A stretch of DNA of 64,000 nucleotides from WTJO01 sp965660165 (GTDB lineage Bacteria; Pseudomonadota; Alphaproteobacteria; Puniceispirillales; Puniceispirillaceae): contig CBFHYU010000001.1 in the NCBI GenBank assembly GCA_965660165.1, forward strand, positions 1 to 64,000, in the 5' to 3' direction. Each line of letters starts with the position of its first letter. The stretch's first letter is position 1. A program made the translations under genes and the position numbers. Positions 41,140 through 50,635 of this stretch are shown one piece after another. The notes under the pieces are model-generated. The model did no database searches, was not told the DNA's origin, and was given only the letters and a program-made list of their open reading frames with translations.

Positions 41140-42591
41140 ATGCGACACAAGCTAGCCTCTTTCATCACAGATACTCATCTTCCAACTCTATCTGCGTTTG
41201 CGATAATGCTAGCCTTATGCGTGCCAGCTAGCTCTTATGCGCAATCTGTGATTCAGGCAGGGATGATTGTAGCGATTAGTGGCAATGCCGAATTTATGCG
41301 TAATCGCACCCGCATTGAGGCAAGCTCAGGCACCTCAATCATCGCAGGAGATAGCATTATCACAGGCACAGATAGCTGGATACAGATTGCATTGCGTGAC
41401 CATGCATTATTCAGCCTTGCCGCAAACAGCCAGTTTAGCATTGACGAATTTGCCCAGAATAACAGCCCAGATAGCTCACGACTTATTACCAGCCTTGTCT
41501 CAGGGGTAGTGAAATTCATCTCAGGCAAAATTGCCAGCCAGAACCAGCAGGCCATGCAGGTAAAATTCGGTACTGTTACAGCCGCCATCAGAGGCACATC
41601 AGGCGTAATCTCAACATTGCCCACAGGCCAGTCACAACTCACCCTGTTATCTGGCAAAATAGAGCTTTTAGATAGCACAAACCAGAAAATCAGCCAGCTT
41701 GTCCGTTCTGGTTGGGGGGTAGATATCTCAGCTAGCGGCACCTCATCTGCCCTAACAGAGCGCTCAACAGATGAGCTATCATCATGGCTTGCCCAGACAG
41801 CGTCAACCGCGCAGACCAAACCACCAGAACATAGCGCAAACAATTCTGGCAATAATGACGCAATTATAGAAGCGGCAAACGGTGATTCAGCACCAAAAAA
41901 TCTGGCCTATCTGCTATCGACTGCCAGCCCAAATCAACGCAAATTATTTAGCCAGCTAGAAGATGCAAAAAAATATGATGATGGTAATAAGCAGATCACA
42001 ATAGATACCAATTTGCTGGATTATGCCTTATCAGGTGGCCAGCCATTATGGATGCGTTATTTCAAAGAGGGGTATTTTGGCAACCCGCCCCATAGTGATG
42101 ATAAGCTTGATTATGATATTTATAATGCTTACTATCGCGGGCTGGTATCAACGCACTATTCAGGCGAGGTTCACTTCGCCCATGAGGGCTTTGAACTTGT
42201 GCCAGTTGCTGATATTGAAGGACGCGGCATAGCGGGCTTCACAGCTACGCTTGATTATGACAAGGCTGAATTAGCAGGCCAATTTTGGCTAAAAGAGGTT
42301 GAGATAGACGGCATTGAATTTGCCGATAGCCTACCTCAACAGCTTGGTTTTTCAGCGCTTCCCATTGACGGGCTTATCGTAGATATTCCGATTGGCTCAG
42401 CCCAGCTTACAGCCATCAATCCGCAAGCTGGTATCACCAGCGCAACTGCTGATATGACCACCTCGATTGGCTCAATAACAGATGGCACATCCGTACTTGA
42501 TGGCAAGCTCGGTATATTTGCGGTTACCCTCACGCCTGAGACTGGCACCTCGCCTGTGCTGGCAGGTCAAGCTATCATCTCAGGGCAATAG
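41140..42591 (+). CDS. Exported FecR-domain protein
   Basis: 483 residues. Signal peptide about 1-35 (ending SSYAQ). A FecR-type domain (about 38-175) has VIQAGMIVAISGNAEF, GDSIITGTDSWIQIAL, a DHALFSLAANSQFSID segment and GTVTAAIRGTSGVIST. FecR proteins usually relay iron-siderophore signals to an ECF sigma factor. This class with a Tat/Sec signal and no membrane anchor is a stand-alone periplasmic protein. The C-terminal half (about 240-483) is beta-strand-rich with repeating FxLVPVADIEGRGIAGFTATLDY-like elements, perhaps a lipocalin- or barrel-like domain. No sigma factor or TonB receptor is adjacent. Confidence 0.85.
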   Translation: MRHKLASFITDTHLPTLSAFAIMLALCVPASSYAQSVIQAGMIVAISGNAEFMRNRTRIEASSGTSIIAGDSIITGTDSWIQIALRDHALFSLAANSQFSIDEFAQNNSPDSSRLITSLVSGVVKFISGKIASQNQQAMQVKFGTVTAAIRGTSGVISTLPTGQSQLTLLSGKIELLDSTNQKISQLVRSGWGVDISASGTSSALTERSTDELSSWLAQTASTAQTKPPEHSANNSGNNDAIIEAANGDSAPKNLAYLLSTASPNQRKLFSQLEDAKKYDDGNKQITIDTNLLDYALSGGQPLWMRYFKEGYFGNPPHSDDKLDYDIYNAYYRGLVSTHYSGEVHFAHEGFELVPVADIEGRGIAGFTATLDYDKAELAGQFWLKEVEIDGIEFADSLPQQLGFSALPIDGLIVDIPIGSAQLTAINPQAGITSATADMTTSIGSITDGTSVLDGKLGIFAVTLTPETGTSPVLAGQAIISGQ

Positions 42592-42599
42592 GCAAGCTA

Positions 42600-44414
42600 T
42601 TATCCTGCGCGTGCAGCCCGTTTGCGTTCATGCGGATCAAGAAACCGTTTACGAAGCCGCAAGCTAATAGGTGTTACTTCTACCAGCTCATCTGAATTGA
42701 TATAGGCCATCATTTCTTCCAAAGAAAGTCGTCTTGGCGGAGTTAGGATAACGGCTTCATCAGACCCTGAGGCTCTTACATTTGTGAGTTTCTTGCCTTT
42801 CAGCACATTTACATCAAGGTCATTATCTCGATTATGCTCACCCACGATCATGCCCAGATATACTTTATCTTGCGGATTGACAAACATACTGCCACGATCC
42901 TGAAGATTAAATAATGCATAAGCAACACATTGGCCTGTTTCAGTTGAAATCAGCGCGCCATTGCGGCGACCTGAAATATCCCCCTTATAGGGTGCATAGC
43001 TATGATACAGCCTGTTTAGCACCCCTGTGCCTCTGGTATCGGTAAGAAAGCGGCTTTGAAAGCCAATAAGCCCACGAGATGGCGCTAGAAATACTAGACG
43101 TGTCTTACCAGCCCCTGCAGTGCGCATATCAAGCATTTCTGCTTTGCGCTGATTAAGGCTATCAATCACTGTGCTGGCAAAATCTGCGTCAACATCAACA
43201 ATCACCTCTTCAATAGGCTCATGGCGTGTGCCATCTATCATCTTATATAATACGCGCGGTCTGGATACTGTTAACTCAAACCCTTCACGGCGCATGGTTT
43301 CAATAAGCACCCCAAGCTGAAGCTCGCCTCTGCCGCCAATCTCAAAACTATCTTTTGAGTCACTTTCATCAAAGGTAATCGCAACATTCACCTCAGCCTC
43401 AGCCAGCAACCTCTGGCGAATCATCGTAGACGTTACCTTAGACCCTTCAGTACCTGCAAGCGGGCTATCATTTACCGTAATGGTTACAGACATTGTTGGC
43501 GGGTCAATCGGTGTAGATGTCAGCGCTTTGGTAACAGCAGGGGATGCGATTGTGTCTGAAACAGAGGCTTGGGTCAGCCCTGCAATACACACAATATCGC
43601 CTGCTTTCACAGACTCTACCGCCACTCTTTGCGTGCCTTCAAATTTCAGCAATTTGGTTAGCCTGCCTTTTTCAACGACCTTGCCATCAAGCGAAAGCGC
43701 ATGCACTACTTGGTTAATCGATGCAGAGCCCTGCATCACCCTGCCAGTAAGGCAACGTCCCAAAAACTGATCAGAATCAAGCAAGGTTGCCAGCATCGCA
43801 AATTCGCCTTCTGCTGATAATTGAGGCGGCGGCACATGGTCAATAACAACCTGAAGCAGGGGCGCTAGCGAGCTGCGGTCATCATCTAGCTGAGAGACGC
43901 ACCAACCATCTCTGCCAGAAGCATATAGAATTGGAAAATCAAGCTGTTCATCATTGGCATCAAGAGCCACGAACAGATCAAATACCTCATCTACTACAGC
44001 TTCAGATCGTGCATCTGATTTATCCACTTTATTGATAATCACAATAGGCCGAAGCCCTTGCGCCAGCGCTTTGCCAAGTACAAATTTGGTTTGCGGCATA
44101 GGTCCTTCTGCAGCATCAACCAGCAAAATCACCCCATCAGCCATATGAAGCACACGTTCAACCTCGCCCCCAAAATCTGCATGGCCAGGCGTATCAATAA
44201 TATTCAGCCGAAATCCAGACCATAATACAGAGGTAGGCTTTGCCAGAATGGTAATACCACGTTCTTTTTCTAAATCCCCTGAATCCATCAGCCGTTCTGC
44301 AACTTGCTGATTATCCCGAAACATGCCAGCCTGTTTCATAATAGAATCAATCAATGTTGTCTTGCCATGATCAACATGGGCAATAATGGCAATATTCCGT
44401 AATTCTTCACTCAT
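42600..44414 (-). CDS. typA: Ribosome-associated GTPase TypA/BipA
   Basis: 604 residues, standard for TypA. GTPase domain: G1 AHVDHGKTTLI, the switch region with RGITILAK, G3 DTPGHADFGGEVERVL, and G4 NKVDKSDAR. The EF-G-like domain III/V and a TypA-specific C-terminal domain follow (GLIGFQSRFLTDTRGTGVL, NRNDNDLDVNVLKGKKLTN-type segments). It acts on the 50S subunit in assembly and stress, notably cold. Its start lies 27 bases after the pncA stop in a tdk-pncA-typA set. It converges on the FecR gene with an 8-base gap. Confidence 0.97.
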   Translation of the reverse strand: MSEELRNIAIIAHVDHGKTTLIDSIMKQAGMFRDNQQVAERLMDSGDLEKERGITILAKPTSVLWSGFRLNIIDTPGHADFGGEVERVLHMADGVILLVDAAEGPMPQTKFVLGKALAQGLRPIVIINKVDKSDARSEAVVDEVFDLFVALDANDEQLDFPILYASGRDGWCVSQLDDDRSSLAPLLQVVIDHVPPPQLSAEGEFAMLATLLDSDQFLGRCLTGRVMQGSASINQVVHALSLDGKVVEKGRLTKLLKFEGTQRVAVESVKAGDIVCIAGLTQASVSDTIASPAVTKALTSTPIDPPTMSVTITVNDSPLAGTEGSKVTSTMIRQRLLAEAEVNVAITFDESDSKDSFEIGGRGELQLGVLIETMRREGFELTVSRPRVLYKMIDGTRHEPIEEVIVDVDADFASTVIDSLNQRKAEMLDMRTAGAGKTRLVFLAPSRGLIGFQSRFLTDTRGTGVLNRLYHSYAPYKGDISGRRNGALISTETGQCVAYALFNLQDRGSMFVNPQDKVYLGMIVGEHNRDNDLDVNVLKGKKLTNVRASGSDEAVILTPPRRLSLEEMMAYINSDELVEVTPISLRLRKRFLDPHERKRAARAG

Positions 44415-44441
44415 CCTATGTCTCTTTTCTTGAGCCTGTTG

Positions 44442-45065
44442 TTAATCGGCAAGCCTGTCACGCAGGACAACACCATTAGCGTTCATCGCATCTATCTGCC
44501 GCCTCAAAGAGCCGTCAAGATCAATCGCACGGCAGGCTGGCAATATCACCTCTGTGTGATATCCAAGCCGCGCCGCATCTAGGGCTGAAAACCCAACACA
44601 ATAATCTGTTGCCAACCCGCAAAGCACTAGGTTTTTGATTGATCTAGCCTTCAAATACCCATCTAGCCCTGTCACGGTTGTCTGGTCATTTTCAAAAAAG
44701 GCAGAATAGCTATCTATTGAGGCGCGAAAGCCTTTTCTAATTACAGCCTGAGCCGCACCACTATTTAGCTTGGGGTGAAATGCAGCCCCATCACTGTCAA
44801 TCACACAATGTTCAGGCCATAATATTTGCTCGCCATATGCCATCATCACACTATCGAAGGGCTGGTTATCCTTATGCATGCTGGCAAAACTGCTATGATC
44901 TGCTGGATGCCAGTCTTGGGTCAATATGAGTGTCGTAGCAGTTTCGATCATCTGGTTAATTGGGGCTACAACCTCATCACCATGCTCAACGGCCAGCCTT
45001 CCGTTTGGGCAGAAGTCATTTTGCACATCAATAACAATCAATGCCGTATCATTATCCTTAAGCAT
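44442..45065 (-). CDS. pncA: Nicotinamidase/isochorismatase-family PncA
   Basis: 207 residues. Catalytic triad Asp13 (VIDVQNDF), Lys111 (IRKGF) and Cys156 (GLATDYCV). Metal-binding Asp51 and His53 sit in TQDWHPADHSSF, with His86 in WPEHC. This set defines nicotinamidase: nicotinamide + water to nicotinate + ammonia, the first step of NAD salvage in the cytoplasm. The FHPKLN stretch and length are also typical. It lies between tdk (14 bases upstream) and typA on the minus strand, probably one transcript. Confidence 0.95.
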   Translation of the reverse strand: MLKDNDTALIVIDVQNDFCPNGRLAVEHGDEVVAPINQMIETATTLILTQDWHPADHSSFASMHKDNQPFDSVMMAYGEQILWPEHCVIDSDGAAFHPKLNSGAAQAVIRKGFRASIDSYSAFFENDQTTVTGLDGYLKARSIKNLVLCGLATDYCVGFSALDAARLGYHTEVILPACRAIDLDGSLRRQIDAMNANGVVLRDRLAD

Positions 45066-45079
45066 TTGCTAGCCTTGCT

Positions 45080-45661
45080 CTAAATTACGCCCGTAGCCTG
45101 TTTCCAGTGTTTTCGGCATAGCGATATATATCTTTCATTACCGCCAATTTCAATCTGCGCACCATCTTTAATAACCGAACCATCTTCCGCCTGCCGCACC
45201 ACCATAATTGCTTTGCGCCCGCAGTGACAGATTGTCCGTATTTCGCGAAGATTATCTGCAATTGCCAGCAATGCGGCTGAACCAGCAAATAGCCTGCCCT
45301 GAAAATCAGTGCGCAAGCCATAACACATAACAGGTATCGCTGTCTCGTCTGCAATCTCAGCTAATTGCCAGACCTGTTCTTCTGTCAGAAATTGGGCTTC
45401 ATCTACCAGCACACACGCAAGCGGCGTCTGCTGATGTGTATGCCGAACCAGACTGGCAATATCTGTGTCTGGTAAAAAGGTATGAGCATCTGCCCCAAAG
45501 CCAATCCGCGAGGCAATACGCCCTATGCCTGCCCTATCATCAAGCTGGGCTGTTAGCATTAGCGTATTCATGCCTCGTTCTTGATAATTATGCGAGGCTT
45601 GAAGCAAGATAGTCGATTTTCCAGCATTCATCGCAGAATAGGAAAAATAGAGCTTCGCCAT
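45080..45661 (-). CDS. tdk: Thymidine kinase (type II)
   Basis: 193 residues. P-loop YSAMNAGKST (about 8-17), Walker B-type LVDEAQFL with the catalytic Glu, and the type II lasso region. The zinc site is partly visible as TICHCGRKA, with two more Cys expected late (SLCRKH gives one). Phosphorylates thymidine (and deoxyuridine) with ATP, feeding scavenged thymidine into dTMP. ATG at 45661. A ~195-base non-coding gap separates it from the divergent upp gene. The surrounding salvage genes fit. Confidence 0.95.
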   Translation of the reverse strand: MAKLYFSYSAMNAGKSTILLQASHNYQERGMNTLMLTAQLDDRAGIGRIASRIGFGADAHTFLPDTDIASLVRHTHQQTPLACVLVDEAQFLTEEQVWQLAEIADETAIPVMCYGLRTDFQGRLFAGSAALLAIADNLREIRTICHCGRKAIMVVRQAEDGSVIKDGAQIEIGGNERYISLCRKHWKQATGVI

Positions 45662-45855
45662 TGCAGATCACATTTCTGGTTATTTATGATGAGTGGCTAA
45701 ATCAACTAGCCCTAAATGTCCAGCCTTATCTTACATTCGCGCACGCTAAACGCATCTAGCCTCATTTCAATAATTGATTACTCACCTCGATCACCCTATC
45801 ATAAACAGGCAATCAGCTATCCTGTAGATTTATTTTTGAGGTTCAGATCATCATC

Positions 45856-46479
45856 ATGCTTACGGTTTTGTCACATCCGCTAATAGATATAAAACTTACC
45901 ACCTTGCGTGATAAACACACTCCGCCTCATGATTTCAGACGCACCCTTTATGAAATTGCAGGATTGATGAGCTTTGAGGTATTCAGTTTTTTGAATCGCA
46001 CAGAAATTAGCGTGATGACACCGCTTGAACGCACTAAGGGCTATCGGCTGGCAGACCCAGCGCCTGCTATCATCTCAATTTTACGGGCTGGCAATGGGCT
46101 AGCAGATGCGTTTAGCGCGCTTATTCCAGAAGCGCCTATTGGCCATCTTGGCTTGCAACGAAATGAAGATACCCATCATCCTGAAGCCTATTATGAAAAA
46201 CTACCCACCCAGATAGCTCAGCGCCAAATCATTGTTACTGACCCTATGCTGGCGACAGGCGGGTCTGCAATTATGGCAATAGATAGGCTAAAATCACATG
46301 GCGTTAGTGAGATGGTATTTGCCTGTCTGGTGGCTGCACCTGAAGGGGTTGACGCATTACAGACCGCGCACCCTGATCTGGCAATCATTACAGCAGCGCA
46401 TGACAGGCAACTTGATGAAAATTGCTATATTCTGCCCGGATTAGGAGATGCAGGCGACAGAATTTATAATACTGTCTAG
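45856..46479 (+). CDS. upp: Uracil phosphoribosyltransferase
   Basis: 207 residues. PRPP-binding motif DPMLATGGSAIMAIDRLK and N-terminal LTVLSHPLIDIKLTTLRD, both diagnostic of Upp. The C-terminal uracil-binding PGLGDAGDRIYNT is present. Reaction: uracil + PRPP to UMP + PPi, the main exit of the nucleoside hydrolase, Cdd and uptake genes next door. Transcribed on the plus strand from the ~195-base gap shared with tdk. It converges on cdd with a two-base gap, leaving no room for a separate terminator. Confidence 0.97.
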   Translation: MLTVLSHPLIDIKLTTLRDKHTPPHDFRRTLYEIAGLMSFEVFSFLNRTEISVMTPLERTKGYRLADPAPAIISILRAGNGLADAFSALIPEAPIGHLGLQRNEDTHHPEAYYEKLPTQIAQRQIIVTDPMLATGGSAIMAIDRLKSHGVSEMVFACLVAAPEGVDALQTAHPDLAIITAAHDRQLDENCYILPGLGDAGDRIYNTV

Positions 46480-46481
46480 CC

Positions 46482-46901
46482 TTATTCTACTGCATCCAGA
46501 TGGTCAGGCCCAAAGCTGTATGGCAACAACTCATCAAGGCTAAATTCGGCTCTGATACCTGTCTCATCACAAATTGAAATCACCATCTGAGGAGAGGCAA
46601 ATTCTCGGATGCGCTGACGGCATGCACCGCATGGTGTACATAAATGCTCGCCTCTGCCTGCTATGGCGATACAGTCTATCTGCGAGCCGCCCGCCGCTAT
46701 CATTGCAGCAATTGCGCCAGTTTCAGCGCAACTTCCATTTGGATAGGCAGCATTTTCAACATTGACACCGTGATGTAAATTACCCTGCTCATCAAGGATG
46801 GCTGCACCTACCTGAAACTGGCTATAGGGCGCATAGGCAGAATCCATAATAGTGATTGCCGCCGTAACCGTCATCTGCTTATCATGTTCGCTGATCGCCA
46901 T
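46482..46901 (-). CDS. cdd: Cytidine deaminase
   Basis: 139 residues, the short tetrameric type. Zinc ligands Cys58 (SCAE), Cys91 and Cys94 (PCGAC); catalytic Glu60 follows Cys58 at CAE. N-terminal YAPYSQFQVGAAIL and VENAAYPNGSCAE are standard. It turns cytidine and deoxycytidine into uridine and deoxyuridine in the cytoplasm. It is the last gene of the long minus-strand nucleoside operon, 2 bases after the permease stop, so uptake and deamination are made together. Confidence 0.96.
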   Translation of the reverse strand: MAISEHDKQMTVTAAITIMDSAYAPYSQFQVGAAILDEQGNLHHGVNVENAAYPNGSCAETGAIAAMIAAGGSQIDCIAIAGRGEHLCTPCGACRQRIREFASPQMVISICDETGIRAEFSLDELLPYSFGPDHLDAVE

Positions 46902-46903
46902 AA

Positions 46904-47878
46904 CTACCGCTCCTTAATATAGGGCGTGCCAATTGCCAGAGGCGGTGTTGATTTGCCAATAAAGCCAGCCAGCAGCACCACTGTTAGCACATAAGGCAAC
47001 ACCAAAATAAGATCTGTTGGCACGTCACCAATAACAGGCAAAGACACACCTTGAAGACGGGCGGCAAGCGCATCCAGAAAGCCAAACATCAGACACGCCA
47101 TCATCGCAGGCAATGGCCGCCAATTACCAAAAATCATTGCCGCCAATGCAATATAGCCTTTTCCTGCTGTCATTTCACGCACAAAGCCTGCCCCATGAGC
47201 AACAGATAGATATGCCCCTGCAATGCCGCATAATAATCCTGCAATCATCACTGCCTGATAGCGCATTAGCACAACTGATACACCTGCAGAATCAACCGCT
47301 TCAGGCTTTTCTCCTACCGCCCTCAGCCGCAGACCAAAACTGGTTCTAAAGATAATAAAGCTAGTAAGTGCAACAGCCGCAAAAGCAATCCATACAAGCA
47401 AATTATGGCCAGATAGTACCTCTTTATATAGGGTGCCGATAACTGGCAGATTTCCTGCCGCCTCAGCAAAGGGAAGCGTAATCGCAGAAAAACGCTGGTC
47501 AGACGATAAAAATGGTGTCTGCCCGCCTTGCGCAAAAATCGCAATCCCAATAGTAACTGTCAGCCCTGATGCCAGAATATTTATTGCAAGACCAGATATA
47601 ACCTGATTGCCTCTATGGGTAATACAGGCAAAACCGTGAAGCAGAGAAAATAATAAAGAGACTAACATACCGCCAGCAAGGGCAAGCCACGCAGACCCGC
47701 TAAGCGCCGCTATTGCCGCCGCCGCAAAGGCCGCCAGCAACATTTTACCTTCTAAAGAAATATCAATAATGCCTGAGCGTTCTGAAAATAGCCCTGCCAT
47801 TGCACATAAAATAAGCGGTGTTGCCACTCTGATAGTAGCATCAATTGTCAGCACAAATTGAAGCCATAAATCAGCCAT
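46904..47878 (-). CDS. Nucleoside ABC transporter permease, second subunit
   Basis: 324 residues with 8-9 membrane helices, BPD_transp_2 family. The segment PLILCAMAGLFSERSGIIDISLEGKML (in parts) is the signature of the nucleoside/BMP permease group (second permease, YufQ-like). Its start overlaps the preceding permease gene (8 bases). It imports purine and pyrimidine nucleosides with the BMP protein and the double-ABC ATPase in the same operon. The deaminase cdd follows after 2 bases. Subunit role is clear; exact nucleosides are not shown by sequence. Confidence 0.94.
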   Translation of the reverse strand: MADLWLQFVLTIDATIRVATPLILCAMAGLFSERSGIIDISLEGKMLLAAFAAAAIAALSGSAWLALAGGMLVSLLFSLLHGFACITHRGNQVISGLAINILASGLTVTIGIAIFAQGGQTPFLSSDQRFSAITLPFAEAAGNLPVIGTLYKEVLSGHNLLVWIAFAAVALTSFIIFRTSFGLRLRAVGEKPEAVDSAGVSVVLMRYQAVMIAGLLCGIAGAYLSVAHGAGFVREMTAGKGYIALAAMIFGNWRPLPAMMACLMFGFLDALAARLQGVSLPVIGDVPTDLILVLPYVLTVVLLAGFIGKSTPPLAIGTPYIKER

Positions 47879-49007
47879 TTGCCTGCTTCCCCTCTGCCCT
47901 GTTTTGATGATCTGTTTTCACAAAGCGCAGATAAGCGCGTTCAACCACAGGATTAAACATATACGCAAGCGCACCAGAAAACAAAATGATAAGCCCTTGT
48001 ATCATCAACACCATTTCTCTTGTGATTGACTGAAATTCAAAATCCAGCTCAGCGCCTCCTTGATATAGAGCGCCAAATAGCAGGCTGGCAAATACGATCC
48101 CCACAGGGTGATTACGCCCCATCAGCGCTACAGCAATGCCTGTAAAACCATAGCCAGAGGTAAAATTCAGAATCACCCGACCTTGCACCCCAAGAATTTC
48201 ATTTAACGCCATCATCCCTGCCAGCGCACCAGAAATTGCCATTGCAATCATAATAATACGTGCAGGATCATGACCTGCATAAATCGCCGCCTTCTGGCTA
48301 TGGCCTGTTGCTCTGATAATATAGCCAAGACGAGTGCGCCAGATAAGCCACCAAACAGCTATACTCATCAAAAGCGCAATCCCAAAAGACAAATTCAGGG
48401 GTGAGCGCGTTATCTCAATCCCCAGCCAGCCTGCAATCACATGTAGTTGGGCAAGTGATACACCATCTGCAAAGCTTCTGGTTTCTGGTGACATCTGGCC
48501 AGGATTCATCAGCATCCCTGCCAACAGCCAAACCATCACAGATGAGGCGATGAAATTAAACATAATCGTAGTGATAACAATATGGCTACCACGCCGCGCT
48601 TGAAGCCAGCCTGGAATAAGACCCCACATTGCGCCAAAAACAGCGGCCGCACAAATAGCAAGTAACACAACAATAAAAGGCGGTAACATCGGATCGAGCG
48701 CTACCGCCACAAGCCCAACGCCAAGCCCGCCCATCATGGCCTGACCCTCACCACCAATATTGAACAGCATGGCATGAAACGCAACAGCCACCGCAAGGCC
48801 GGTAAAGATAAAATTAGTTGTATAATAGAGCGTATAGCCAAGCCCGCCATTATACACAAACGCGCCTTTCACCATCACAACCAGCGCCGTAATCGGATTC
48901 TCGCCTATCAGCGCAATGATAATCCCTGCCACAGCTAACGCTGCCAGCAGGTTGATTAGTGGGATTAAGAAAATATCGACCCAACGAGGCAAAGGTGAAT
49001 TATTCAT
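47871..49007 (-). CDS. Nucleoside ABC transporter permease, first subunit
   Basis: 378 residues with 9-10 membrane helices, BPD_transp_2 family, YufP-like. Family segments: FTGLAVAVAFHAMLFNIGGEGQAMMGGLG and NFTSGYGFTGIAVALMGRNHPVGI. Start overlaps the ATPase stop by four bases; end overlaps the next permease by eight. It forms the channel as a heterodimer with the 46904 permease. The C-terminal ~25 residues (HQNRAEGKQANG) are a polar cytoplasmic tail. Confidence 0.95.
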   Translation of the reverse strand: MNNSPLPRWVDIFLIPLINLLAALAVAGIIIALIGENPITALVVMVKGAFVYNGGLGYTLYYTTNFIFTGLAVAVAFHAMLFNIGGEGQAMMGGLGVGLVAVALDPMLPPFIVVLLAICAAAVFGAMWGLIPGWLQARRGSHIVITTIMFNFIASSVMVWLLAGMLMNPGQMSPETRSFADGVSLAQLHVIAGWLGIEITRSPLNLSFGIALLMSIAVWWLIWRTRLGYIIRATGHSQKAAIYAGHDPARIIMIAMAISGALAGMMALNEILGVQGRVILNFTSGYGFTGIAVALMGRNHPVGIVFASLLFGALYQGGAELDFEFQSITREMVLMIQGLIILFSGALAYMFNPVVERAYLRFVKTDHQNRAEGKQANG

Positions 49008-50581
49008 TCCTGCATCTTGCCTTTCAATGTTGTGACCCCTGCCATCATCAGCCCAACTGTCTGTGTATCAGCTTCTTCACGAGCAAGAATGCCCATATTC
49101 TGGCCAGCATTCATCACCATCACCCTGTCTGACAGGCTTAAAATTTCATCTAGCTCGACAGATACCAGAATGATGGCGCACCCTTTATCACGAAGCTGTA
49201 ACAGCTGTTTATGGATAAATTCAATAGCGCCAATATCCACCCCTCTAGTAGGCTGACCAACTAGCAAAATGCGTGGCGCAGACGATATTTCGCGCGCCAG
49301 TACAAGCTTTTGCTGATTGCCGCCCGAAAACAGATTGCTGGTTAATGATGGGGTAGCTGGCCTGACATCAAAATCCGCCATTAGCTGTTCACAATGCTGG
49401 TTTAGCGCCTCTGGCGAGAAATAGGTTGCCTGCCCAAGCTGCGGCTGATCTTCATACCCAAGCACCGCAGATTCTGCCGCCGTAAATGCTAGCACCAGCC
49501 CCATTGCATGCCTGTCCTCTGGCACATGGGCAACCCCAAGCGCCTTAATCTCAGACGGGCCAGCAGGGTTATCTGCGCTGACGATATGGCCATTGATGCT
49601 AAGTGTGCCATCGCTTAGTGGCCTGATGCCAGATAACACTTCAAGCAATTCTGACTGGCCGTTCCCTGATACGCCTGCCACACCTAAAATTTCGCCTGAA
49701 CGCACCGAAAATGATAGGCTGTCCAGCTGTGTGCTACCTGCTGATGACACCGTAATATGATCTGCAATTAAACAAATCTCGCCAGGATGTGGCGGGCTAT
49801 ATCCAACGTCAAGCAATACAGGCCTACCTACCATCAATTCTGCAAGCTGGCGGGGTGAGGTATCTTTGGTAGATAAATGGGCAACCATCTCGCCACCACG
49901 CATCACAGACACTGCATCTGTTATGGCCATAATTTCTTTTAATTTATGGGTGATCAGCAATATTGTGACACCTTGAGCGCGCAGCGCTGTGAGAATTTCA
50001 AATAGCTGTTCTGTTTCTTGCGGGGTAAGCACGCCTGTTGGCTCGTCAAGAATCAGAATTTGCGCCCCCCGATATAGCGCTTTTAGAATTTCCACCCGTT
50101 GCTGAAGCCCAACTGGCAAATCTTGGACTATCGCATCTAAATCAACTTCCAGCCCATATTTTTGGGCAAGCGCATTAAGCTCGCTCTGTGCCTGATGCTG
50201 TGAAGCGGCCAGATTTTGAGATGATTCATGGCCTAGTACAATATTTTCAAGCACGGTGAAATTCGGCACTAGCATAAAATGCTGATGCACCATGCCAATG
50301 CCTGCTTTTATGGCATCTGCTGATGATTTGAAGTGATGCGAGACACCTGATATTTCAATCTGGCCAGAATCAGCGCTATAAAATGCATATAAGATAGATA
50401 CTAATGTTGATTTGCCAGCGCCATTTTCGCCAACAATGCCATGCACAGTGCCGCGTTCTACCTCAAGGCTGACATCTCGGTTCGCATGAACAGCGCCAAA
50501 ACGTTTATTGATATTGGTTAGACGAAGCGCAAGTGGCAACGCATGGTTGCCACTTGAATTTGATTGATTATCTGATGCCAT
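49004..50581 (-). CDS. Nucleoside ABC transporter ATPase (double ABC)
   Basis: 525 residues containing two ABC modules, as in the YufO/ribose-type family. The first has Walker A GENGAGKST, signature region LPVGLQQRVEILKALYR and Walker B ILILDEPT. The second has degenerate Walker A GVSGNGQSE, signature FSGGNQQKLVLAREIS and Walker B-like ILLVGQPTRG, so only the first site is likely fully catalytic, which is normal in the family. It energises the two permeases. GHESSQNLAA lies in a long insert. It follows bmp by 54 bases and overlaps the permease gene. Confidence 0.96.
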   Translation of the reverse strand: MASDNQSNSSGNHALPLALRLTNINKRFGAVHANRDVSLEVERGTVHGIVGENGAGKSTLVSILYAFYSADSGQIEISGVSHHFKSSADAIKAGIGMVHQHFMLVPNFTVLENIVLGHESSQNLAASQHQAQSELNALAQKYGLEVDLDAIVQDLPVGLQQRVEILKALYRGAQILILDEPTGVLTPQETEQLFEILTALRAQGVTILLITHKLKEIMAITDAVSVMRGGEMVAHLSTKDTSPRQLAELMVGRPVLLDVGYSPPHPGEICLIADHITVSSAGSTQLDSLSFSVRSGEILGVAGVSGNGQSELLEVLSGIRPLSDGTLSINGHIVSADNPAGPSEIKALGVAHVPEDRHAMGLVLAFTAAESAVLGYEDQPQLGQATYFSPEALNQHCEQLMADFDVRPATPSLTSNLFSGGNQQKLVLAREISSAPRILLVGQPTRGVDIGAIEFIHKQLLQLRDKGCAIILVSVELDEILSLSDRVMVMNAGQNMGILAREEADTQTVGLMMAGVTTLKGKMQE

Positions 50582-50635
50582 GATATTCCCTAGATGGTCA
50601 TAGACATAAGATGCTGTCCTAAGACAAATAGCTGA

